Source: Granulicella aggregans
Lineage (GTDB): Bacteria; Acidobacteriota; Terriglobia; Terriglobales; Acidobacteriaceae
Direction of reading: 5' to 3'
NCBI RefSeq assembly: GCF_025685565.1
Contig: NZ_JAGSYE010000003.1
Location: forward strand, 62,001 to 126,000
Length of the DNA: 64,000 bases
Shown here: one piece after another, positions 1-8,820 of the stretch
Position numbering within the stretch: position 1 is the stretch's first letter
How the letters are laid out: every line of letters begins with the position of its first letter
The notes under the pieces: model-generated
The model's input: the letters and a program-made list of their open reading frames with translations, nothing else
Database searches by the model: none
Told to the model about the DNA's origin: nothing
Position numbers and translations under genes: made by a program

Positions 1-273
1 CTTCGTCAACACGCCCGGAGGCCCATCGGCCATGCGCAGCGACGGCACTCCAAGGCGCGGCACTCCCGGCAGATAGCCCGCCTGTCCCTGGTACGTCGCG
101 TCCGGCTCCACAGCGCCGCGGATCAGGTTCATCTTCTCTTCCAGCGTCATCTGTTGCAGCAGCTTGTCGATTCGGGCCTCGTCCACCTTCTCGGGCGGCG
201 TCACCTGGGCGCCCACCGATACGGCGATCGCGGTTGAAAGAACGGCAAAGACAGCAAGATGGCGGAAGTTCAT
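1..273 (-). CDS. Glycoside hydrolase family 3 beta-glucosidase, N-terminal part only
   Basis: This is the first 91 codons of a secreted GH3 glycosidase, which would cleave terminal beta-linked sugars; the rest lies beyond the left edge. The start at 273 is preceded by AAGGAG. The protein opens with a Sec-type signal peptide (residues 1-23, ending VSVGAQ). Next comes the opening of GH3 beta-glucosidases: a helix with LLQQMTLEEKMNLI, then AGYLPGVPRLGVPSLRMADG near residues 68-87, where the family's substrate-pocket Asp (ADGPPG) sits. The catalytic Asp and C-terminal domains are not in view, so substrate cannot be inferred. It is divergent from pepA. Confidence 0.8.
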   Translation of the reverse strand, partial: MNFRHLAVFAVLSTAIAVSVGAQVTPPEKVDEARIDKLLQQMTLEEKMNLIRGAVEPDATYQGQAGYLPGVPRLGVPSLRMADGPPGVLTK

Positions 274-424
274 CGAATAAGGCTCCTTAGATCAAACTGC
301 AGGAAACAAAACCTGATATGAAACTCAACCTGAAGCTGGGAGTATAGCGCCCGAAGTGGAGTTTGGTCTCCTCCAGCCAGAATGTAGGAAAAAGGCCACC
401 AGCGCGACGCGATACGATAGACAG

Positions 425-1933
425 ATGGATACGAAGCTGATCAGCCAGGACCTCGCCACCGTTGCAACGCCTCTGCTTGCCGTCTTTGCCGTCGACACCG
501 CCGAACCAAAGAGCGAGAAGCCTTCGCTGAGCTTGCTGACGACCAATGAAGCGGTGTCGGCTGCCGTAGCGGCCGTCCTCACTTCGGGCGAATTCAAGGC
601 CGCAGTTGGCGACACCGTCGTGATCCACGCGCCCGCTGGCCTTGCCGCAGAGCGCCTGCTGATCATCGGGCTTGGCAAGAAAAAGTCTCTCTCGCTCGAT
701 GAGCTTCGCAAGGGCGGCGGCACCGCCGTTCGCGCCGCGAAACCTCGTGGCCTGCGCGAGGTCGCCATCGCCTTCCCCACGCTCGAGACGATTTCGGCTG
801 CCCATGCTGCTCGCGTCATCGCCGAAGGTATTGAGCTCTCGGACATCGACTACGACACGTACAAGAGCGACCGCAAGGACCTCTCCGTTACCACAGCAAC
901 TGTCGTCATCTCCGCACCCAGCGCTGAGATTGAGGCGGGCGTCGAAGAAGGCCGCATAATCGGAGCCTCCCAGAACTTCACCCGCGAGCTGGTCAATGAG
1001 CCGGGAAACATTTTGACCCCGACGGTGCTCGGCCAGCGGGCCGCCGCCATGTGCGCGGAGGTCGGCCTGAAGTGCGAGGTCTACTCCACCGAAAAGCTGC
1101 ACGAGTTGAAGATGGGCTCGTTCTGGGCCGTCTCGCAGGGATCAGCCGAACCACCCGCGCTCATCGTCATGACCTACGAGCCGGAAGTGGCCCAGGCAGA
1201 AGGCGCACCCGTCATCGGACTCGTCGGTAAGGGCATCACCTTCGACACCGGCGGCATCTCCATCAAGCCCGCCGACGGCATGGAGAAGATGAAGTACGAC
1301 ATGGCCGGCGCTGGAGCGATGATCGGCGCGATGCGCGCCATCGCGCTGCTGAAGCCCGCCGTCAAGGTCATCAGCGTTGTCTGTTCTGCTGAGAATATGC
1401 CCGATGGGAAGGCCTTCAAGCCGGGCGACGTGGTCACCGCCATGTCGGGCAAGACCATCGAGATCGTCAACACCGACGCTGAAGGCCGGCTTGTACTCGC
1501 CGATGGTTTGCACTATGCGAAGACGCTCGGCTGCACCCATCTCATCAACGCGGCTACTCTCACGGGTGCTGTAGCTATTGCGTTGGGCAAGCTCAACGTC
1601 GGGTTGTTCTCAAACGACGACGCGACGGTAGAAAAGTTCACCAGCGGCCTCGCCGTCTCGGGCGAAAAGTACTGGCGTCTCCCCTGCACCGACGACTACG
1701 CCGACCAGATCAAGAGCCCCATCGCCGATATCCAGAACACCGGCATCACGCGCTATGGCGGGTCGATTACGGCGGCAATGTTCCTCAAGGAGTTCGTCGG
1801 AGAGACGCCGTGGATCCACCTCGATATCGCAGCTATGGCCTGGAACGACGAGACCAAACCTTGGCTCGCCAAAGGCCCATCCGGGATTGCAGTCCGCTCC
1901 ATCACAGAGTGGGTCAGAAGCTACGCGGAGTAG
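425..1933 (+). CDS. pepA: Leucyl aminopeptidase (M17)
   Basis: Cytosolic M17 aminopeptidase that removes N-terminal residues from peptides using two divalent metals. The 502-residue length is normal. The M17 signature NTDAEGRLVLADGL is intact, and GKGITFDTGGISIKP supplies the metal-binding Lys and Asp. The N-terminal 170 residues form the less conserved macro-like domain. The reading frame opens further upstream at 356, but those 23 residues overlap the divergent promoter area and do not look like PepA, so the ATG at 425 (MDTKLISQDL) is preferred. No strong Shine-Dalgarno sequence is seen. It is monocistronic, convergent with the barrel gene ending at 2016. Confidence 0.93.
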   Translation: MDTKLISQDLATVATPLLAVFAVDTAEPKSEKPSLSLLTTNEAVSAAVAAVLTSGEFKAAVGDTVVIHAPAGLAAERLLIIGLGKKKSLSLDELRKGGGTAVRAAKPRGLREVAIAFPTLETISAAHAARVIAEGIELSDIDYDTYKSDRKDLSVTTATVVISAPSAEIEAGVEEGRIIGASQNFTRELVNEPGNILTPTVLGQRAAAMCAEVGLKCEVYSTEKLHELKMGSFWAVSQGSAEPPALIVMTYEPEVAQAEGAPVIGLVGKGITFDTGGISIKPADGMEKMKYDMAGAGAMIGAMRAIALLKPAVKVISVVCSAENMPDGKAFKPGDVVTAMSGKTIEIVNTDAEGRLVLADGLHYAKTLGCTHLINAATLTGAVAIALGKLNVGLFSNDDATVEKFTSGLAVSGEKYWRLPCTDDYADQIKSPIADIQNTGITRYGGSITAAMFLKEFVGETPWIHLDIAAMAWNDETKPWLAKGPSGIAVRSITEWVRSYAE

Positions 1934-2015
1934 CTTATGTCCATCTCTGTTGGAGGGCTGTTCTGACCGTCGTGACCATGTTGAATCTGTGAACTATGCT
2001 TCACATGGGATCCGA

Positions 2016-2759
2016 CTAGTGCTTCTTTCCCCTACCGAACGTGTAGGTCACGGAAAGAGTGGGCTGACTGCTGACAGTAACCAGACGACCAGCAAGGCCA
2101 GAGTAGTTCGGATACTTATAAAGCAGGCCACGGTATTCGGCACGAAGGGCCAGGTGAGAGTTGAAGTAATAGTCCACCCCGACTCCAGCCACGCCAAGCT
2201 GCCTGAATAAGACGGACGGGACAGTGGACGTCGATGTAGGAAGAGAAGCTGATGCAGTGGATCCGCGGTGGACCGGAAGAAAGGTGAGCACGCCCGCACC
2301 AAGATCGGCGAAGCCGGTCAGCCTGGGTGTAATGTGCTTCTGGATCATGTAGGCGAGGCTCAACTCATATACGTTGCTCGGGATCGCCAAACGGGATGCA
2401 AAGTATGACAAACTTCCGTTCTCCTCTGTAGTTCGCGTATAGCCAAAGTTTGCGGAGTACCCAAGCCACGGGCGGAAGCTCTGTCGCACAGAGCCTAGTA
2501 CACAAACCGAGGGATCGAACGATTGCGACCCAAGCGGCTGGGTCACCCGTGTCGCGGTCAACTGAGCCGCAGCACCGAGCGACACGGAGGTCTCGATCGG
2601 GTGGCGCTTTACAGGCCCTGCGGGTTGTGCCGCGACGTTAGCACTCTGCGGTGCCTGAGGAAGAGCCTGATCCTGCGCCTGGACATCGGAGGCGGAAAGA
2701 GCGGCGGCAAGGAGAAGCATAAAAACGGCGTGGCGAGGGCAGAACTGTGCGTAGCTCAA
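2016..2759 (-). CDS. Outer-membrane beta-barrel protein of the sigma operon
   Basis: A 247-residue predicted outer-membrane protein with a signal peptide (FMLLLAAALSASDVQA) and a C-terminal run of amphipathic strands rich in alternating aromatic residues, ending YTFGRGKKH. The chosen start is TTG at 2759, with GGAG 7 nt upstream. The longer frame from ATG 2879 would run 62 bp into the upstream gene and adds an unlikely leader. It is the third gene of the sigma-70/anti-sigma operon and is paralogous to the barrel half of the gene before it: both carry a GxGxLxFLP strand, a YR.x.YK.PN.S strand and a closing Y-[TN]-F-G strand. It may be the partner or target of that envelope sensor. Function unknown. 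Confidence 0.75.
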   Translation of the reverse strand: MSYAQFCPRHAVFMLLLAAALSASDVQAQDQALPQAPQSANVAAQPAGPVKRHPIETSVSLGAAAQLTATRVTQPLGSQSFDPSVCVLGSVRQSFRPWLGYSANFGYTRTTEENGSLSYFASRLAIPSNVYELSLAYMIQKHITPRLTGFADLGAGVLTFLPVHRGSTASASLPTSTSTVPSVLFRQLGVAGVGVDYYFNSHLALRAEYRGLLYKYPNYSGLAGRLVTVSSQPTLSVTYTFGRGKKH

Positions 2760-2817
2760 TGGAAGTCTCCGTGATGATCGTGGGGGATGACAGTGAGGGT
2801 TGCAGGCGTTCGAACAG

Positions 2818-4113
2818 CTACTTTTTGCCGAAGTTATAGACAATGCCGAGCGACGGCTCATTGCTGATGGTGACGCCATCTATGTCAGGGATGAAGTTTG
2901 TGGCAGAGCTGAAGTTGGGGCTCTTATAGACCTGTGCCCGGTAGGAGGCTCGCGCCCCCCAGTGCTTGTTGATGGCATAGTCAAGGTTCGCTCCCACGAC
3001 GCCGGCAGCTCGATAGGCATGTCCAGAGAACTGCGAGGCAACAGTAGGCAAAAAGGCGAGAAGGCCGACGCCCGCTTCGGCCGACGTCTTGAATCGGCGA
3101 AGGTGCGGTCCTTGAATGACGTACGTTCCGGCGGCCTCGTAGATGCGACTATTGACGATCACCGCGCCATCGTCGGTGTAGATAAAGTCGGGCCGAGAAT
3201 AGGACATCGTAACGCGGTAGCCGAGGGTACGACGAAACTGCTGATGCAGCGAGGCGAGCGCGATGACAGCGGGGGAGGAGGTCTCCGTGACGCGCCCGAT
3301 GCCAGCTGGTTCGACAGAATGGGGCAGGATCAAATTGGCACCGATACCAAGCATCAGGTCCAGGTCATGTGGGCGACCGGACCTGTCAATGCTCTTTGTC
3401 CGTCCGTTGCGGGCCATGCTCACGGCGCTTTGTCCCGGATCTGAGGACGGCTCCGGCAAAGGCATACCGCCCAGGATCGGCTCCGCCGTTGCCAAGAGAG
3501 GTACGTCCGACAGGACTGGCTGAGAAATATCCGCGGAAGGCGGAGACGCCAATGGAACAGAAGGCGTCGGAATTGGATGAAGGGCAGAAGACGGGTGTGG
3601 GGTCTCGGAATGAAAGAGACCGGACCTCAGACTGAGCGCAAGGAGGCGCTGCGGCGGCAGCTTGGAAGATCCATACCGTCCTGCAGGCTCCTGGCTTGGG
3701 CTCGCGGGCCGCGGGGGCGATGTTGCCAGACCTGCCAGGTCATGTTTTGGGGAGTGGAAAAATGGGTGGGTAGTGGCAAGGAACGCGAGGGCAGCGGCAC
3801 TTGCCATGAGTGCTCCGCCGAATACCGCCAGACGCCACCTGGGCGCTCGCAGAGGCGGAGGAGGGTATTGAACCAGGGAGCGACTGAGCGCCTTCCAATT
3901 ACGATCCAGTACTGTGTCGTCGATCTGCATGGAAACATCCTTGACAGCGCTGAGTGAAGCGACAATGAGGTCCGACTCGGCAGCCAGGGAGGCACTCGAT
4001 TCAATGGCTCGAAGAACGGCCTGCTCCCTGCGTGGCGAAAGCTCGTGAAGGTGGAGGGCGATGAGGTCGCCTTCGGTGATTTGTTCTGAACTGTGTAAGT
4101 GAAATGGGTTCAT
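2818..4113 (-). CDS. Anti-sigma-like protein fused to an outer-membrane beta-barrel
   Basis: 431 residues with an unusual order of parts. Residues 1-94 are hydrophilic, with helices resembling anti-sigma domains. Residues 95-114 form a single membrane helix (LAVFGGALMASAAALAFLAT). Residues 115-248 are a Pro/Ser-rich linker, and 249-431 are a beta-barrel ending LGIVYNFGKK, paralogous to the gene at 2016. The start codon overlaps the sigma factor stop (TAATG at 4113), implying translational coupling, the usual arrangement of a sigma and its anti-sigma. If both ends insert as predicted the protein would cross both membranes, as reported for dual membrane-spanning anti-sigma factors in Bacteroides. 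The anti-sigma role is inferred from position and layout; no zinc-binding HxxxCxxC is present. Confidence 0.72.
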   Translation of the reverse strand: MNPFHLHSSEQITEGDLIALHLHELSPRREQAVLRAIESSASLAAESDLIVASLSAVKDVSMQIDDTVLDRNWKALSRSLVQYPPPPLRAPRWRLAVFGGALMASAAALAFLATTHPFFHSPKHDLAGLATSPPRPASPSQEPAGRYGSSKLPPQRLLALSLRSGLFHSETPHPSSALHPIPTPSVPLASPPSADISQPVLSDVPLLATAEPILGGMPLPEPSSDPGQSAVSMARNGRTKSIDRSGRPHDLDLMLGIGANLILPHSVEPAGIGRVTETSSPAVIALASLHQQFRRTLGYRVTMSYSRPDFIYTDDGAVIVNSRIYEAAGTYVIQGPHLRRFKTSAEAGVGLLAFLPTVASQFSGHAYRAAGVVGANLDYAINKHWGARASYRAQVYKSPNFSSATNFIPDIDGVTISNEPSLGIVYNFGKK

Positions 4114-4724
4114 TACGACTCCCTCGCGAAACGGGATGGAGAAAAGGTTGTGGATGAGACCGGAGTCACGGGCGCGAACTGGCGGCGCAGCTTGGATACG
4201 GCACGAAAGATTGTCTGGCGAGCAGTATTTGCGGTAACGTCCAGCGCCGCAGCGACGACGACGATGGGTTGCTCCTCGAAATGGCGAAGGACAAAGGCGC
4301 TGCGTTCCATCGGTGTGAGGCAATTTAGCAGAGCATCTCGCCGGAGGAGTGCCTCAGCATGAAGCACCTCCGCCTCAGGATCTGGCCGCTCCGACAGGAG
4401 GACACTTTCGGCTTGAGGAGTGCCATCGATTGGCACCGCATTCCAGGACGGATCGCGGTGCCGACGCTCGATCAGGTTGAGTGCGCAGTTGGCTGCGATG
4501 CGGTAGACCCAGGTACCGAAATTAGCGTCCTTCCGAAACGAAGCGAGGTTGTTGTATGCGCGAAGAAACGCCTCCTGCGCCGCCTCTTCCGCATCCTCGA
4601 CCGATCCGGTGATCCGGAGGGTCATACGGAGAACGGTGGGCAGATGCCGATCCATCAGGATGCGATACCTGTCGGTATCACCGGCGAGGATTCGCTTGAT
4701 GACGTCTTGCTCAGCTTTGTCCAT
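4113..4724 (-). CDS. ECF-type RNA polymerase sigma factor
   Basis: A 203-residue sigma-70 family regulator. Region 2 is clear near residues 15-90 (GSVEDAEEAAQEAFLRAYNN, then FGTWVYRIAANCALNLIERR). Region 4 lies near 140-195 (LTPMERSAFVLRHFEEQPI, then a helix-turn-helix with TANTARQTIFRAVSKLRRQ). It would recruit RNA polymerase to envelope or stress promoters, probably including its own. ATG 4724 (MDKAEQDVIK) is preferred to the TTG at 4751, because nine extra residues would precede the usual ECF start; neither has a good Shine-Dalgarno. It is the first gene of the operon with the downstream anti-sigma/barrel fusion. Confidence 0.92.
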   Translation of the reverse strand: MDKAEQDVIKRILAGDTDRYRILMDRHLPTVLRMTLRITGSVEDAEEAAQEAFLRAYNNLASFRKDANFGTWVYRIAANCALNLIERRHRDPSWNAVPIDGTPQAESVLLSERPDPEAEVLHAEALLRRDALLNCLTPMERSAFVLRHFEEQPIVVVAAALDVTANTARQTIFRAVSKLRRQFAPVTPVSSTTFSPSRFARES

Positions 4725-4772
4725 TCGCAGGATTAGACAAGCTAGTGGCAAGATCTGTTAGTAGCCTTGTGA

Positions 4773-5153
4773 TCAGGCTTCGGCGACCGCCGCAATCGAT
4801 ACCTTGAGTCCTGGAATCCTGGCTGGAAGTTTGGCTCCTTGCCGAGCAGGCGGATTAACGGGAAACCATCTGAGCCACTCCTCATTCATCCCCGCGAAGT
4901 CTTCTTCCTCAGCCAGTACGACCGTCACACTGACGATCTTGTCCATGGAACTGCCTGCCTCCTCAAGAATTGCGGAGATGTTCTCAAGGCATTGCCGGGT
5001 TTGCTCCTGAATGGTCGTGCCCTTGATCGTCCCTGTCGCGGGATCATGCGGTGCCGTACCCGATACGAAGACCAACCCGGCAGCCTTGACTGCCTGACTG
5101 TAGGTCGCTGGCGGCTTTGCGGCCTTCGGAGTAAATACGATTTGTCTTGGCAT
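4773..5153 (-). CDS. RidA/YjgF family enamine/imine deaminase
   Basis: 126-residue small trimeric protein of the RidA family, members of which hydrolyse reactive 2-aminoacrylate-type enamines from PLP enzymes. Family landmarks: the N-terminal YSQAVKAAGLVFVSG strand, the QTRQCLENISAILEEAGS helix and the closing PPARQGAKLPARIPGLKVSI. The substrate-binding Arg of RidA (usually in PxR near residue 105) appears as PPARQ. An AAGGAG site precedes ATG 5153. It lies 16 bp downstream of the GH1 stop at 5169 in transcription order, so co-transcription is possible but there is no functional link. Confidence 0.88.
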   Translation of the reverse strand: MPRQIVFTPKAAKPPATYSQAVKAAGLVFVSGTAPHDPATGTIKGTTIQEQTRQCLENISAILEEAGSSMDKIVSVTVVLAEEEDFAGMNEEWLRWFPVNPPARQGAKLPARIPGLKVSIAAVAEA

Positions 5154-5168
5154 CAGATCTCCTTCGCG

Positions 5169-6704
5169 TTACACGTCGAGGCGGTTAGAAGCAGCAACCT
5201 TCGCATACCAGTGGCCGGAGTCCTTTATCGTCCGCTTCTGGCTGCGGAAGTCGGTGTAGATGAGTCCGTAGCGTTCGGTGTAGCCCTCGCCCCATTGGAA
5301 GTTATCGAGCAGCGTCCAGGCGTGGTAGGCGCGGACTTTGGCTCCGTCGGCGATGGCGCGGGAGAGTTCCGCGAGGACTTGGCGGTACCAGTCGATGCGG
5401 CGGGTGTCGGGGACGCGGCCTTGTTCGTTTGGGGAGTCGAGATAGCCGCAGCCGCTCTCGGTGATCTCGAGGAATGGGTGGTCGTACTCCTTCGTGATGC
5501 GGGTGACGAGGTCGTAGATGCCACGCGGCCAGATCTCGATGCCGGACTCGGTGAGCGGGCCTTCGGTGGGCATGCCGGCGCGGAAGCGAGTGTAAGGGTC
5601 GCGACCACCGGGGGTGTTGCTTTCGATCTCGGTGCCGGAGAAGGCCCCGCCGCTGGCGAAGATCTCCTTGCTGGCGTCGGAGACGAGGCGGCGGCCGTAG
5701 AAGTGGAAGCCGATCCAGTCGAGCGGGGCGAGGAGGAGCTTCTCGTCGCCGGGTTTGAAGCCCATCTGCTCGAGCGGCGGCTCGCCGACGAAGGCGTTGG
5801 GGTAGCGGCCCTTCATGGTCGCTTCGAGGAAGAAGACGTTGTTCATGTTGTGGTAACGGTCAGCGGCGGCGTGGTCTTCCGGCGAGTTCGTCTTGGGGTA
5901 GGATGGGGCCATCTCGAAGGCGCTTCCGACTGTGGCTTTGGGCGAGGCTGCCTTCACAACCCGGTTGGCTTCCGCTTGGGCGAGGGCGAGGGTGTGCGCG
6001 GCTTTGAGGTAGTCCGTAAAACTAGTGCGCTGGGGCGGGAAGGCACCGGCGGCGTAGGACATGAAGGCGACGGCCCAGGGCATGTTGAAGGGAGCCCAGG
6101 TGGTGATGCGATCGCCGAGATGTTTGCCGAGAATGCCGGCGTAGTCCGCGAAGTATCCAGCGAGATCGCGGTTCGGCCAGCCGCCCTTGTCTTCGAGCGC
6201 CTGCGGCAGGTCCCAGTGGTACATCGTGCACCAGGGGCGGATGCCCGCTGCCAGCAGCGTGTCGACGAAGCGGCTGTAGTGGTCGATGCCCTTCATGTTG
6301 GGCGCACCGATGCCGCTCGGCTGGATGCGCGGCCAGGAGATAGAGAAGCGATGACTCTTGACGTTGAGGCTCTTCGCGAGGGCGATGTCCTGCGGGTAGA
6401 GGTGGTACTGATCGCAGGAGACATCGCCGGTTACGCCGCCGCGCACTTTGCCAGGAGTGTGGGTGAAACGGTCCCAGATGGATTCGCCCTTGCCGTCTTC
6501 CTTCCATGCGCCTTCGTTTTGATAAGAGGCGCTGGCAGTTCCCCACAGAAAGCCATCGGGAAAACGCGCCTGCTTGATGACTGATTCCGCGATCGCACCC
6601 GGCACAGGAGCGGCAATTTGTCCAGCCGCTAATGAAGTCTTTCCTGCAAGAGTGGCACCTGCCGCTGCCGCTAACGAAGAAGCCATAAACTCGCGACGGT
6701 TCAA
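5169..6704 (-). CDS. Tat-exported GH1 beta-glucosidase-like protein lacking the usual acid/base Glu
   Basis: 511 residues. The N-terminus is a twin-arginine signal (NRREFMASSLAAAAGATLAG), so the protein is exported folded. The GH1 barrel follows: FLWGTASASYQNEGAW near 52-67, HWDLP at 163-167, the nucleophile motif ITESG with Glu416, and DNFQWGEGY near residue 475. Two catalytic-site changes stand out. The acid/base motif, TxNEP in active GH1 enzymes, reads APFNMP here (Met208 for Glu), and the glucose-binding Glu of DNFEW is Gln. The frame is intact, so this is not simple decay. It may be a retaining hydrolase needing an external base, as in plant myrosinases (acid/base Glu to Gln), a transferase, or a binding protein. 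Confidence 0.88.
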   Translation of the reverse strand: MNRREFMASSLAAAAGATLAGKTSLAAGQIAAPVPGAIAESVIKQARFPDGFLWGTASASYQNEGAWKEDGKGESIWDRFTHTPGKVRGGVTGDVSCDQYHLYPQDIALAKSLNVKSHRFSISWPRIQPSGIGAPNMKGIDHYSRFVDTLLAAGIRPWCTMYHWDLPQALEDKGGWPNRDLAGYFADYAGILGKHLGDRITTWAPFNMPWAVAFMSYAAGAFPPQRTSFTDYLKAAHTLALAQAEANRVVKAASPKATVGSAFEMAPSYPKTNSPEDHAAADRYHNMNNVFFLEATMKGRYPNAFVGEPPLEQMGFKPGDEKLLLAPLDWIGFHFYGRRLVSDASKEIFASGGAFSGTEIESNTPGGRDPYTRFRAGMPTEGPLTESGIEIWPRGIYDLVTRITKEYDHPFLEITESGCGYLDSPNEQGRVPDTRRIDWYRQVLAELSRAIADGAKVRAYHAWTLLDNFQWGEGYTERYGLIYTDFRSQKRTIKDSGHWYAKVAASNRLDV

Positions 6705-6773
6705 GGTTCACCTCACCGTATGAAATCGTTGAGGTGAACTTTATAGGACACATGGCCGGTTGTCATGCGGCTT

Positions 6774-8771
6774 CTACATGACTGGTGGGGCTTCGATGCC
6801 CAGGTATCCCAGCGCGCGCACCATCTCACGCTTTGCAACCGCGGCCGTCGCCAGCAGTAGAGCCTTCTTCGCAGCGTCGGTTTCGTTCAACACATGGTGA
6901 CGGTGGTAGAAGTTGTTGAACTGCTGCGCGAGTTGGAAGGCGTACTTCGCGAGATACGCTGGCTCCGCCGTCGCAATGCACTGCTCCAGCAGAAGAGTGA
7001 GTTTGGAGCACGCGAGCCATGTCTCCCACATCACAGTTCCCTCTTCGGTCGAGAGCACAGAGAGATCAAGATCGGCGATCGCAGCCAGCGCAGACTCCTC
7101 TGTGGTGTCGGACTTGCGGAGGATATTCGCGGCACGAACGATGGCGTATTGAATGTAAGGCCCGGTCTCGCCCTCGAAGCTCAGTGCGTCTTTGAAGTCA
7201 AACGCAATGACCGTGTTCCGTGTGAAGCGGAGCATGAAGTAGCGCAACGCTCCGACGGCGATCTGCGTGGAGATCGACAGCCGTTCGGCCTCGGTCAGTT
7301 CGGGATTGCGGACGTCGACTTGCGCTTTAGCAGCCGCGATCAGCTTGTCCAGCAGATCGTCGGCTTTCACGCCGAAGCCCTTGCGACCGCTTACCTCGAG
7401 GTACGACTTCTTCTGGTCTTCCTCGCTCACCGTGTAGCCGAGATCCATCGCGCAGCGCGGCGTCAGCGCCACCATCTCGTAGCTGAAGTGCGTATACCGG
7501 TCGGCAGCTTCGGTGTATCCCATGCCGCGCAACGCCGCGATGACATTGTTTTGCGGATCGTTCTGGCGCGAGTCGATCACGTTATAGATTGCGTCGGCCT
7601 TGCCGAAGGTCGGTGCGCCTTCATCACTCGCACCTGCCGTAGATATCCAGCAGCAGTGGCTTGGGTACTCGTGGAAGCGCACATAGCCAAAGTCCTTGCC
7701 AGGCAGGAGGCCAAACTTCCAGAGGTGGTACGCGATGTCCTTGCCCACGTATGTGACGGTGCCGTTCGAGCGCACGATCACCTTCGCGTCTTCATCTGGG
7801 CCGGTCACTTCTTCGTCTGAAGACCCCGCGCGCTTCATCACCAGGCAGCCCTTGTTCTTGCCCTCGGTCTCTAGGTAAAGCACGCCCTTGGCCAGCATCA
7901 ACTCGCGAGCAGCATCCCAGAAGTGCAGCGAGAGGATCTCGCTCTCGCGGGGAAGGAAGTCGTACTCGATGCTGAGTCGCTCCATGGTTTCGAGGTGACG
8001 ACGCAGCACGGCGGTTGCGATGAGGTCGGCGATCTCCGCTGTCTCGTTATTCCCTTCTTCAAGCGCATGCAGTGTGTCCAGGCGGATCTGCTTGCGGGCG
8101 GCGAGCTGCTCCGAATCGGCTGTGTACCACTGCGAGACGCGGGCATACAGGCCCCAGCAGTAATAATCGATCAGCGTGTTGGACTCCATCAACTCTGTCA
8201 GAAGTTCGCGGACGCCGAGAAGGGTCTTGCCTTCAAGATGCACGAGGCCGACAACGACATCGGCCACCTGCACGCCGGTGTTGTCGATGTAGTTCTGCAC
8301 GCCGACTTCGTAGCCAGTCTTATATGAGTCAGGCCGCAGTAACCGCTGAAACGTGTCGCCAAGAATCGCGTTCCGCAGGTGCCCAATGTGGGCCGCTTTG
8401 TTCGGGTTGATGCTCGTATGCTCCACCAGCCGGAAGCCAGGGCCGCCGACGTTCGCGTGGACATCGCTCGCGATCTTGCGCACGGCAGCAGCGCGGTCGA
8501 GCTTCACATTCAGATAGCCAGCGCCAGCGATCTCTACACTGGCAATCCCTTCGAGATTAGCCGCGCTCAGCTCTGTTGCAAGCTCGGTGGCAATCGCTCG
8601 GGGAGCCTTGCGCAGACGCTTCGCCAGCTCGAACGCTACGGGCAGGGCAAGCTCGCCCATCGCGATCTGCGGCGGCTGTTCCACCGCAAGCTGCGCCAGG
8701 GTTACGTCGTACTTTTCAAGAAGAATGGCCTGAATGCGGGCCAGAAGCTGCTGCTGAACGATGCGATACAT
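6774..8771 (-). CDS. argS: Arginyl-tRNA synthetase
   Basis: 665-residue class I synthetase that charges tRNA-Arg. The N-terminal ArgS-specific domain covers about residues 1-110. The HIGH motif is plain in INPNKAAHIGHLRNAILGD near 143. The KMSKS-equivalent loop is EVSGRKGFGVKADDLLDKL, as usual for ArgS enzymes that lack a canonical KMSK. The C-terminal DALR anticodon-binding domain ends with YHRHHVLNETDAAKKALLL. It is slightly longer than E. coli ArgS (577), with insertions in the catalytic domain. Start ATG 8771. Essential housekeeping gene, unlinked to its neighbours. Confidence 0.96.
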   Translation of the reverse strand: MYRIVQQQLLARIQAILLEKYDVTLAQLAVEQPPQIAMGELALPVAFELAKRLRKAPRAIATELATELSAANLEGIASVEIAGAGYLNVKLDRAAAVRKIASDVHANVGGPGFRLVEHTSINPNKAAHIGHLRNAILGDTFQRLLRPDSYKTGYEVGVQNYIDNTGVQVADVVVGLVHLEGKTLLGVRELLTELMESNTLIDYYCWGLYARVSQWYTADSEQLAARKQIRLDTLHALEEGNNETAEIADLIATAVLRRHLETMERLSIEYDFLPRESEILSLHFWDAARELMLAKGVLYLETEGKNKGCLVMKRAGSSDEEVTGPDEDAKVIVRSNGTVTYVGKDIAYHLWKFGLLPGKDFGYVRFHEYPSHCCWISTAGASDEGAPTFGKADAIYNVIDSRQNDPQNNVIAALRGMGYTEAADRYTHFSYEMVALTPRCAMDLGYTVSEEDQKKSYLEVSGRKGFGVKADDLLDKLIAAAKAQVDVRNPELTEAERLSISTQIAVGALRYFMLRFTRNTVIAFDFKDALSFEGETGPYIQYAIVRAANILRKSDTTEESALAAIADLDLSVLSTEEGTVMWETWLACSKLTLLLEQCIATAEPAYLAKYAFQLAQQFNNFYHRHHVLNETDAAKKALLLATAAVAKREMVRALGYLGIEAPPVM

Positions 8772-8820
8772 GCGTGCGTCTTCACCTTATCAATCTGTCT
8801 TAAGTCTACGTGAAGAGCGG

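Noticed and set aside
287..1102. 271-residue frame on the minus strand across pepA
   Set aside because: It lies antisense to the well-supported pepA frame and has low-complexity, Arg/Gly-rich composition typical of shadow frames in GC-rich DNA.
4839..6584. 581-residue frame on the plus strand
   Set aside because: It is antisense to the GH1 and RidA genes. The Val/Gly/Glu-rich composition matches the opposite strand's codon pattern, and there are no domain features.
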